A DNA stretch of 64,000 bases from positions 31,816,651 to 31,880,650 of the forward strand of contig OX424558.1 of assembly GCA_949152475.1 (NCBI GenBank), in the 5' to 3' direction. Below, piece after piece: positions 22,605-33,100 of this stretch (position 1 is its first letter; each line of letters starts with the position of its first letter). The notes below the pieces were generated by a model, which ran no database searches, was not told the DNA's origin, and saw only the letters and a program-made list of their open reading frames with translations. This DNA comes from Terebella lapidaria (Eukaryota > Annelida > Polychaeta > Terebellida > Terebellidae). The translations under genes were made by a program, and so were the position numbers.

Positions 22605-25057
22605 TTGAGATGTTCAACTTGGAGAATCATATGAACTTCGCCACCCACGAAAGCGGCAATACGCTCGATCTGATTATTACAAAGCAGACTCAGCAAATTA
22701 AAGCACTATCTGTGCAACCCGGAATCTCCCTGTCTGATCACACAGAGGTGGTCAGGTTGACACGGAGAAACCAGAGCTGCGTCGCCACGAAACAACGATT
22801 CGCAAGCTGGGTGCTATATCTCCAGATGTCATCATACCTCATATAATGGTACTGACAACTCGCCTTCTCGCAATCGATGACTGTGATCGTCTGGCGTCAG
22901 AGTTCATGATCGGATTATCAAACATTCTCGACTCTGTGGCACCCCAGAAAACAACAGTGACGACAAAACGTCCCAAGTTCCCATGGTACGACGAGCAGTC
23001 CAGACAGCTGAAGAGACAGGTTCGTCTTTGTGAACGTCGTTGGCTGCGAAGTCGTACTCCAGAGACCAGGAAGGGATACACATGTGCAAGGAATCAGTAT
23101 TCCAAACATTTGTGTGACAACAAAAGGCGTGTCGTGACACAAAAGGTGCAAGAATGTGAGAGAAATCCCCAAAAGCTCTATGCACTGGTTAACAACCTTA
23201 TTGGGCGAGGGCGTGAAAACATTATGCCGACGTCTGAATCAGAAGAGCACCTATCCGAGCTATTTGCGGACTTTTTCTTGTCGAAAATTGAGAGCATTCG
23301 AGAGCGACTGGCAACCATACCACCTTATGATCCACAAATTCGGGATGTAGAAGCCATGCATCAATTCAGCGAACTAAGTGAAAGTGATGTGTACAAGCTG
23401 ATTATGAGCATGAAGCCAAAAAGCTGTGAATTGGACCCACTTCCGGCAAAATTGTTCAAGTCATATGCACAGGAACTTACACCACTCGTGACTCACATCG
23501 TAAATGCCTCCATTCGAAGTAGTGTATTTCCCTTGGATTGGAAATATTCCGTGGTGAAGCCGCTCCTGAAGAAACAAGGTCTCGACAATGTTCCAAAGAA
23601 CTATCGACCTGTTAGTAATCTGTCGATTATATCAAAGATTACTGAGAAGGCTGTACTCCATCAGATTGTCGACCACTTCACCGAGTACGCACCCCTACCG
23701 GACTATCAAAGTGCATACCGGAAAAATCACGGTTGTGAAACTGCCATACTCGAACTGCATAATTCAGACGGATAATGTTCCTGTGCACAATGGACCTGAG
23801 TGCGGCGTTTGATACGGTGGACCACGGTCTGCTGTTGGACGTCCTAGACAAGCGGTTTGGGATCAAAACCCAGGCAAAAGACTGGCTTGACAGCTACCTC
23901 CGACCACGCGGTATGAGAGTACGCATTGGGAAGGAATTATCCTCGGTGAGAGAGACGCCATTTTCGGTGCCACAAGGAAGTATTCTGGGACCGTATCTGT
24001 TTCTTGGGTACTCGAGCACAATTGAAGATGTTCTTACCGAGGATATGGGCTGCTTGACTGGGTTCGCAGATGACCACAGTCTACGGATTTCCTGCGATCC
24101 AAACAATAGGGATGATGAACTCAATGTGCTCCACGGTCTTGAAAACTCTCTGACAGCGATCAAGGAATGGATGGACTCTAACAAACTCCAGATGAATTCT
24201 TCTAAAACGGAGCTCATCTTGTTTGGAAGTCTTCGTCAACTCCAGAAGTGTCAGACGACTCAAATCGTGGTTAACGACGAGCAGGTCAAACGATCTACTG
24301 AGATTAAGTACCTGGGAGTGACCCTTGACGAAAACATGTCGCTCACGAGACACATCATCCTTAAGTGCCAGAAAGCATCCCACATCCTTCACATCATCCG
24401 GTTGATTCGCCCGTCGCTGACGACGGACGCATGCAAGCAAGTCGTGTATGGACTCGTTCTTTCCCATTTGGACTATTGCAATGCAATGTATATGGGACTC
24501 CCGAACGTGAACATCCAGAGAATGCAGAGGATTCAAAATTCTGCTGCGAAGCTGATCCTGAACCTCCATAGATCAGAAAGCAGCACCCAGGCATTGATAA
24601 CTCTGCATTGGCTTCCGATAAAATGGCGAGTCGTTTTCAAGGTTCTCACCTTGGTCCACAAGTGTCTGTTCGGTCAAGCTCCCGTGTATTTACAGAGACT
24701 TCTAGTTCGAGCAGAAGCTTCATCCTTCGGACTGCGGTCACAACGGCGAGCTAACATCCTTACAGTTTCTCTTACCACAGCGAAAACCTTTGCAGACAGG
24801 AGCTTCAGCGTGTTTGGGCCCAAACAGTGGAACAATTTGCCAGACAATTTGCGTACAATAACGAACTTGACCAGTTTCAGGAAACAATTAAAGACTTATC
24901 TTTTCGAACAGGCCTTCTCCCAGTACTTGTAAATGTCGTTGATAATCATGTTTTTAACCATATATGTAATAATCTGTATCACATTGTTAAGCGCCACAGA
25001 ATACTGATGTACAAGTTGAGCGCTATATGTATAAGATATATATTAAATTAAAATTAT
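22605..25057 (+). mobile_element. 5'-truncated CR1/L2-clade LINE
   Basis: The element starts inside the endonuclease domain (FATHESGNTLDLIIT, then SDHTEV), continues through the reverse transcriptase and ends with a 3' untranslated tail. The tail has the paired AAGCGCC and GAGCGCTATATGTA motifs typical of L2/CR1-type 3' ends, about 25,000-25,030. No poly(A) tail is present, as usual for this clade. Two frame changes (about 22,790 and 23,770) make it inactive. It directly follows the backbone R2 copy. Confidence 0.85.
22798..24932 (+). pseudogene. LINE reverse transcriptase (ORF2 part), frameshifted
   Basis: First frame (to 23,775): the link after the endonuclease (RKLGAISPDV, PKFPWYDEQSRQLKRQVR), then palm motifs YRPVSNLSIISKITEK and QSAYRKNHGCETAILELH. 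Second frame (23,775-24,932): LSAAFDTVDH with the first catalytic Asp, SVPQGSILGP, FADD with the catalytic Asp pair, then the C-terminal LNLHRSESSTQALITLHWLP and FKVLTLVHKCLFGQAPVYL that is typical of CR1/L2-like proteins. A small deletion at about 23,770 changes frame between the two parts, and another frame change separates the endonuclease remnant (22,610-22,790). Catalytic residues that can be seen are intact, so decay looks moderate. Confidence 0.85.
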
Positions 25058-25129
25058 TCAACATATAGTAACAAATGTACATTACATAGTTTTCATACTG
25101 TGCTGGTCATTTATGTGTTACATGGTAAT
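25058..25129. other. Junction between LINE and next R1 copy
   Basis: Short AT-rich junction, nothing recognisable. Confidence 0.3.
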
Positions 25130-27284
25130 TTTTTAATGTTCATACCAACGTTCTATCACACATATAAAAAGTGGTAACTACATTGCATGGAGTGGAATAA
25201 ACTGTTCCACATTCACGGATAAACATGGGCGAGCAAATTATGTTCTACATAATGCTGGCTGCGGTAGTAAAAAGTTATATGTATATATATATATATATTA
25301 GAAATAATTCCATTCCATGTATTCAATGAAGGCCATGTTTTTTTTATCTTTGTTTCCCGTCAGCGGGCGGGTAAACAAAGCAATTATTTTGAGAAAACAA
25401 CACAAAAGTGTTGGTCATTCTCTCTCTCTCCCCCCCCCCCCCCCAAAAAAAGATCTTTATATCCCTCAAAACACTGATAATCGAGAAGGATAGTGAATGG
25501 TTTCCATTTTACTGTTTTCTTGTGTGTTATCCATTACAACAGTATTTAATAGGTTAGCAAATGGTCAAATACCATTTATTGTATATCTTTGGGATGTGGT
25601 ACCCTGTGAATGAAGATGCTACTATGATAATGAAGGTCTGTGTTTTTGCGTGTGTTTGTTGTTTTTTTTCTGGCTGGCTGGTACTATTCGAAACTAAGAC
25701 TAACTAATGACAAAAACTAACAAAGACAGACTAATGACATGTCATAAAATGATATTGGGCCTCATATTGGCAGCAAAACTACATTGAAACTGTCACCAAT
25801 TTCGCAATACTATTATATATGATTTATTGGGCAAATGTATATACATGTTTGGTATTGCTGAGGAGAATGTTGTAATTGGTCGATGATTGAATATGGCATT
25901 GAAAACGTTGCTGGGTTTTCTGATCCACATCTGGCATGAACTGACCCTAACACACTGAAATTGAGTCAGCTAACACTCGGTACCTACCGGGACCGCGCTG
26001 TAGCTTCATGGTGTAGTTTCGTGCACACGGAAATATTTCCAAGAAACCATAATGATTGTGAGGGTTGTGCTAAGCACTAAAATTGTGATCGATCTATATA
26101 ATCTCAATAGTGCAGATTACGTATTTTATTATGGAATATTGTTATATTGTCATAACTTGAGTCGTGTGAAGTCATTGAATTATCAATATTGCTACGTGTT
26201 TTCTACCATCTATCAGTCAGCAAATATAAATCCCCCAGCACTTGGGAAGGTCAGACATTACATCGTACCTAATAATGTCACACCATAGAATAATATGCAA
26301 TTAACATGGTACTCAATCATACTCACTGGATACCATAACGGAGTGCAGACTGAATTGACAATTGTCCTTAGGAGCTAGTTCACAGAGATGATACAAACAC
26401 CGGACTGATGAGCTCACACCAACACAAGCTGTATTCACCCGATATCTTCTTTCCATCCCTCTCGCCTGGAAGTTATAACTTGATGTAAATGAAAGAAGAA
26501 GTCGACGGATCATCTGCAACTGGTCTGCCCATTTAACCTTACTGTCATATGATGCAACATGTGAGTGGTTGCGGGTGTGACAGGTTGCTCGGTGCGTCCC
26601 GACAGTGATTGGCCTGTCTGCCCGACCAGAGAACACAGGTAGGTGGCTCGTTATGCAAATTCTTGTAAGTCATTGCTATATTATTTGTGTGGGGAGACTG
26701 TTGAACTTGTGGTTTCTTGCTGTTCACCTGGATTGACACTGACAAATGAAACAATGATTTGAAATAGCTGAACTACATGTATACAGCTACCTAGATGATA
26801 CACCGATTGATTTCTACAGTTTTTGCATTCTGAATTGCACATATTTGATATTAGATATTCTGTTCAGAACTTCTTAGTTACCTTTGTATTCTGTAACTGC
26901 TATCTATGTTTGTCAATACTCCATCCGTTTTCATAAAATGAATACAGAAACCTCACATCCCAATGTCCAATATAAAGTCTTACGAAGCAGATACATTTAA
27001 TGAAGGTATCGTTAAGCACAAGCTGATTGCAGATGATTATTTTTTTCACTATAACTTTATTTCTTTCAGGCAACCTTTCTCAGAGAATATACTAACTGTC
27101 CTAAAATACCAAGAAAACAACAACAACAACAACAAAAGTTCTTCCGTGTTCCATTCGATACTATCCTGTTTATGTCAAAATCCATCTCGTTTCATGAGGA
27201 CCAAGATAACATTTTAAGAATAATGTCAAGCATCATAATTTGAGTACACTTTTCGATTTCCCTGCTGATCCTGATGTACCTTTC
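25130..27284 (+). repeat. Backbone repeat R1, copy 4 (broken by the 16-kb transposon)
   Basis: Collinear with 14.23-15.7 kb (GGTAACTACATTGCATGGAG near 25,177; CACTTGGGAAGGTCAGACAT near 26,240; R1 signature near 26,625-26,660) and with 43.67-44.81 kb. It holds an unshared stretch at 25.3-25.96 kb with a 15-nt C run (25,430-25,444). At 27,279-27,284 it ends in CCTTTC, the left target duplication of the 16-kb element. Confidence 0.75.
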
Positions 27285-27430
27285 TATGGAAGCGTTAATT
27301 GATCATCCACATAATTTTTCACGACCTGGCGTGTTCTGTATCACAGTAAGACGACTTGTCATGTAAAGTATCATGGCAAGATGTCATGTTATGAAAGTTG
27401 GGCGAAATTATAACGACAATGAGACATATT
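27285..27430 (+). repeat. Left terminal inverted repeat of the 16-kb element
   Basis: Unique part of the terminus before the minisatellite. Internal landmarks CACGACCTGGCGTGTTCTGT and GGGCGAAATTATAACGACAA are found in reverse complement near 43,470 and 43,385. Confidence 0.9.
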
Positions 27431-28170
27431 GTGAAAAAATAGCATGACAAGACATTCTAACATGAAAAGATATAACAACAGGACGTCTTCAGCTGAAAAA
27501 ATATCACGACAAGACGTCTTAACCTGAAAAAATATCATGACAAGACGACTTAACCTGAAAAAATATCATGGCAAGACGACTTAACCTGAAAAATAGCACG
27601 ACAAGACGTCTTAACCTAAAAAAATTATACAGTAAGGTGTCTTAACCTGAAAAAATATCACGGCAAGACGTCTTAACCTGAAAAAATATCACGGCAAGAC
27701 GTCTTACACTGAAAAAATATTACGGCAAAACATTTTAACCTGATGAAATTTCATGGCAAGACGACTTAACCTGAAAAAAAATCACGACACACGTCTAAAT
27801 CTGAAAAAAAATTACAGCGAGACCTCTTAACCTGAAAAAAAATATCACGGCAAGACGTCTTACCCTGAAAAATATTACGGCAAGACGTTTTAACCTGATG
27901 AAATTTGATGACAAGATGTCCTAATATGGAAAAAATATAACGATGAGATGGCTTACTGTGAAACAACATCCCTACTAGGCGTCTTACATTGGAATATTAT
28001 CACAACAAGATATCTTACCATGAAAATATATAACGACAAAATATCTTAACGTGAAATAATTACACGAGAAAGCGCATTGTCATGAAAAAATACAATAGCA
28101 AGGTATCTTACCGTGGAAAAATATCACGATAAAACGTATTATTGTGAAAATTTATAACGACATGATTGTG
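27430..28170 (+). repeat. 31-bp minisatellite inside the left terminus
   Basis: More than twenty diverged units of about 31 bp with consensus AAGACGTCTTAACCTG followed by AAAAAATATCACGGC. It is the mirror image of the array at 42.32-43.37 kb. Units are more diverged here than on the right. There are no unique spacers, so this is not a CRISPR array. Confidence 0.9.
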
Positions 28171-28179
28171 CCGAACTCT

Positions 28180-28649
28180 ACCCAGTGGTACACAACGATC
28201 GCGCCGGTTGACACGTGCTGCTCAGTTACCTTGTTACAGCCGTATGTCCGTGCATGCATGCTGATCAGGCACCTTGAAATCAGGAATCTGACGGCGTACA
28301 GCCGCATGCTTATTGCTTTGCCTTCGCAAGATCACTGTCATGGAGAAATACAAACGGTTTAAGGAAAGGCAGTGAGGTGACCCAATCCAATCACACTGTA
28401 TGTGGGAGATGATCACCTGCTCATTGCACAACTCGCGTGTCGAACATTCCCTGTGGAAAAAACAGCCCTGGTCACGTTATGAATTGCCATGGGTTTTGGG
28501 GCTCGGTGCAGGAGAGAAGCAAGTGCGCAATTCCTCCCGCTCTGGGGGTTCGTGATGCTTCACAGGACCCCGAGAGAATCTTGGGATCATTCGATAGTAT
28601 CCCAGATGATTACCCTCGCCCCGATAGGGGGAGAGGGTATTGCATTTGG

Positions 28650-28680
<31 letters not shown>

Positions 28681-30075
28681 AGCGTGCATAACTCAGAAAT
28701 GAATAGCCCGATCAACCCGACAGTTGTAGGGAGGAAGTGGTATCACCGTGGCTCGGTCCTCCTCAATTCTTGTCAAAATCGAATAAAAATGGTTGCCATG
28801 GCAACCGAAAAAGTGAAAATCACATATAAATCTATATACACCCAGTTCTAATCAATATTAATTTTTCAAACTATTTTTGTATTTTTCTTTGGCCGATTTC
28901 CGATCGTAGGGTGTACGACGAAAATTCTCTATTATCGCCCGATATCGAAAAATTAGGGGTCATGATTTTAGGACTCTTGAGTGTTCTGAGATTCAAGGCC
29001 ATATTGTGAAGCTGGTTTCCAATCGTTTTAACCCATTTTCGTTCAGGAGATGTGCCTGGATGACAGGGACAATCCTGTGAAATTTCACATCTCAATATTG
29101 AGCAACAAGGTCAAGGTCAGACTAAAGATCAAAATCGAAAGTTTACAATAACTCTGCTTATATTAGTGATTGATTTGCCCTATTAATTATATATTTTCCC
29201 GTACTCAATTCCCGTCATTCGCTGTATGACTGATGGTCCTGTGATAAAAAATCCCCCATTATCGCTCAAGGTAGCAAGTGTATGGGGATCAGCTGAAATC
29301 ACTGATTTGTAGTATTTCAAGTAGTGGTAATTCCCAAATCACTGATGATGTCCAGTAGTGTTTGCGAAGTTTGGGTTGTCACAATCAAGAATTCAGGTCG
29401 TGGTCGACAGATCGAGAATATGTTCAAGATAGAAAAAAAACTTTTTTCCCATGATTTTTGCTTTTTGTATGGCCAATTTCCGATCATTTGATATGACCAA
29501 TGACGACCAAAACCCCCGATCATCGCCCAGGTCCAAAATGTAAGGGTCATAAACTCTAATTTTAGTAACTAAATCTGGGAGGGCGAGAGTTTTTCCTATA
29601 TTCAAGAAGTTTGAATATTTTGAAATTTATGGACATTCTGGTCTTGGGGGAAAACTTTGAATTTGTAGAATTTCAGATGAATACTGGGGTGTGTTTTTTA
29701 GGGGGTGCGGGTGCTGGAATCGTTCAAGTGGGGCGAGGGCCCTCTAAATCCGCCACTGTTAGATGGTCTTACTATACTTCGGTGATCCAGATACAGATGG
29801 AAATCCAAAAAAGGATTTCTGTCTTTGTCGATAAAATGTTTGGTATTTATTAACTATTAACATACGGGAAGATCAGATACATGCAGATCTGGCACATCCT
29901 AAAATGTCTTGAACTTTGTCTTACATTGTAAATGTTTTGCAGAATCCCGATTCCAAATTTATTTTGGTGTTCACTACATTCTAGTTTATTTCAAAATTAC
30001 GCTAGCAGTGCACATTTTGCCCAAACAGCTACATGTATCATGGATATTTTAATATACCTTATTTCTTCTGTTCAG
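28180..30075. other. 5' region of the RING gene; diverged ~300-bp repeats
   Basis: No exon could be fixed here, although the N-terminal half of the SAM-like domain and the start codon should lie upstream of 30,076. The stretch contains a (TGTC)n microsatellite at 28,651-28,681. It also has three diverged tandem segments near 28,890-28,990, 29,195-29,290 and 29,455-29,555, which share GGCCRATTTCCGATC followed by a CCCCCRATCATCGCCC-like box. Confidence 0.5.
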
Positions 30076-30197
30076 AGCAAGAAATAGACGCGGGAGCCTT
30101 CGAACTCCTGGAAGTCGGGGATTTGGAGGCAATGATACCCAAGATGGGACCCCGAAAGAAAACTCTGGCAATTTTTTGTGAAATATTGCCTGAGAAG
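30076..30197 (+). CDS. Exon: C-terminal half of a SAM-like domain
   Basis: Acceptor TTCTGTTCAG and donor AAG/gtgagt bound the exon. It encodes QEIDAGAFELLEVGDLEAMI followed by PKMGPRKKTLAIFCEILPEK. The pattern ID-x-x-x-LL-x-L-x-x-x-DL and G-x-RKK-x-L is the second half of a sterile alpha motif, usually a protein-protein interaction fold. The exon enters in phase 1 and leaves in phase 0. Confidence 0.7.
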
Positions 30198-33100
30198 GTG
30201 AGTGATATTTCAATCAGGGCAGGAAATTTGAAAAAAAAATTACGTAACCGGAAAACAGGTTACGTGAAAAAATACCTGCGTAACCCATCGTTCGGTTACC
30301 TAAATATTTTTGCGTAACCTATTACCACAAATTCAACATTATATTTATTATTGTACTGAACGAAAATACATCGTCTTAATTTCTTCAGGAATTGTTCAAA
30401 TTAAACCATATCAACAAAAGTAAGCTTTCAACACATCTACTATGTACCTAAAAATAAAAAGATGTGTATTTTCGAGTTGAAATTTATTACATGTGTGAAG
30501 TGTTTCTCAACATATACTTCTTGTTCTATGCTCATGGGATAAAACTAGTCATATATATCTATGTAGATATCTATTGGCATCCAACAGCCAAACAATATTG
30601 CCTATTCAGTCTTTCCATGGATATCCAGGTGTCGTCCAGGACCAATAGCAATACAATCAATGAACACTGCCGCAGGCCACAGGGTGGGGGGAGGCTGTGA
30701 TGGGAGGTCTGTATGTGCTCGGGTGGAAGAGTAATACTATGTTGATACGTCCGTGACTCCGTGTGTGAAACTGTGAATATGTTCGTGTGCCCGTTACTGT
30801 TGTTTATATCAACCAGTTTCAAGAATATTCAGGACCAGCAGATAATGAGAGCTTGTGTTCTGTGCGATTGAAATATATTTGATATCACAGTAATCACAGG
30901 TGTCGGGCAACAAACATTTCGCTTTCGTACCTGCAAGGTGTCCCGGTAGAATATCGTGATTAGTGCATCTCATGAATTATTCATGACCGGGTGATCAGCT
31001 CACCCGATCAGCGGTCCAGTAATGCAAGCCTGGTCAACCTGCAAGACCCCTCTAGGGCCTTGGAAGCCTTGGAAGACCCCTCTAGGGCACAATACCTCGG
31101 AATGATCCCACTTTCCTCGAGACTTCACAATGAATGGCATATTGTAGGCCTACATGCAGCTGTATCTCTATTTACGTAACCGAAGTATCGTTCACGTAAA
31201 AATGCAGTTGCGTAACCGTCACGCGAACGGAACGATCGTTCGCGCCAAATTTCCTGCCTTGTTCAATGGTATTGTTAAGAATGTTAATGATCAGAGAAAT
31301 TCACTAAAATACACGTGTCACAGCGATTAGTAAGAGTTTTGGAATTCCAAACTTAATGACAAAATGATTAAATTGCTGATAATTGCAATTATATTGTAGC
31401 GAACATAGAGAATATACCAAGGGACCGGCTGTGACTGTAACACTCTACTTTAAATAAAGTCAATACATGACCCTTCCTTTTTCAGAAAGTTAAGACTGTG
31501 GATACATCTAGAGCCGAAGCCTGTTCTTCAGAAAGCAATACGTCTAGGAGAAAGGACGAAAAAGTGTGGATTCTTTGATTTGAATGCTCGAGGCCGCGAA
31601 GCGGCCGAGAGCATTGAAATCAAAGAATCCACATCTTTTGAGTCTTTTCTCCGACTTAAAACATGTGTAGGCCTAGTCATGTGTAGATATAATATAATAG
31701 TATTACAAACGTGAGTTGTGTCATGTATGCTTTGCGCGTCATGCATACAGACTGAAAGTGTGGATTCTTTAAATCACTGAACCATTGCGAGTGACATGAT
31801 ATAAATACAATTGCGCGAAACCCAGAAAATCACTCGACTCGACACTGACAAAATGCAGGCGCAAGTGAGCGACGATGACGATATCTTCATCACACAGAGC
31901 AAAATCAGTTTTGATTTGAATGCATCTGTAGATAGCGATCAAGCGTTCGATGCAGCACAGATGCTCGGAAATATTGGTGACAAAACACTCCGAATTGGAT
32001 ATCGGACTACGAGTGGCGAAACAGTATGTATAAACTATTCGAAGTTGCTGTATATCTGATTAAATGTTTCTATGATGGCAGTTTGTGGTAATTGGTATAA
32101 TAACTAACAGTAATTTCATGCTTTTAGGCCCAATCTTCCGGCGTATCGACCTGTATATTCTGACATCTCAGACGACGAACTCGTGTCAACATGCCAGAAA
32201 TTCGAGGCTTCGTTGGACAGTGCATCTCAGAGTGGAATGCCGACATTTAAACAGAACAGCTGAGATTACTTTGCATAATGGACATAAACGACAATGTCAG
32301 CAAATTCATGTTGTAACAATTTGAAAAATTACCATATCTGGAAAGTAATAACGAGAGAATGAGTTGATGAAAACTGTCTCACGTCTCTGTAAGGACGCTG
32401 GATTAGATGGATATCGAACAAATCATTCCTTACGAGCCACAGCCGCTTCGCGTATGTTTGAACAAGATATGGATGAGCAGCTGATATGTGGAACTACTGG
32501 TCATCGTTCTCTGGCTGTCCGTCCGTACAAGCGCGTGTCCGATGCCAAGCGCAAGAAGATAAGTGCAGTAATCTCAAGCACAAGTAGTGCTACGGAGGAT
32601 CCACGCTCTGAATGTCCCATCAGAAACAAAGACAAGTTGCCAATCAAGATGACCCTGAACTTGAATTTGAAATATGCTGTTATGTAATATGCAATATCAC
32701 ATATACTGGTTATGTACACGAAATTATCCAATAATATTATGTGTGAGCTCTGCAAATAAAAATTTACCATGACTAACCGTTGATTCCTTTCAAAGTGTTG
32801 GAAATTGTGCGTTAAGAATCCCCGGCTTCTAGTTGATTCCTCAAAAATAATCCACACTTCACACAATAGTGTGACGTCATCATAATGTTTTAATACAAGT
32901 GAGCTGATTGTTTATACGTTAAATTTCAATCGATAAATGCAACACTGTCATAATTGAGCATACTAGTACTTTATTCAATTGCAAGTGTGAACTTTCATGA
33001 AGTCAGCATGCTGAATGAGACTGTAAATTGTTCAAAGGAATTTTAAAGAAAGTTCTTCGTGATTATAGGATACAACAGAGCACAATAACCATATGTTTTC

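Larger units (their letters stand above)
31562..32866 (+). mobile_element. Crypton-like (tyrosine recombinase) element, internally deleted
   Basis: The motif AAGTGTGGATTCTTT occurs at 31,562 and 31,758 and in inverted form (AATAATCCACACTTC) at 32,848-32,862, so the ends look like short inverted repeats. Inside are an N-terminal exon, a second exon fragment and the C-terminal half of a tyrosine recombinase. The middle of the protein is missing. It is nested in the RING gene of the 16-kb element and is therefore younger than that insertion's ancestor copy. Confidence 0.6.

Noticed and set aside
22839-24594. Minus-strand open frames of up to 162 codons across the LINE
   Set aside because: They are antisense shadows of the reverse transcriptase, which has recognisable motifs in order on the plus strand.
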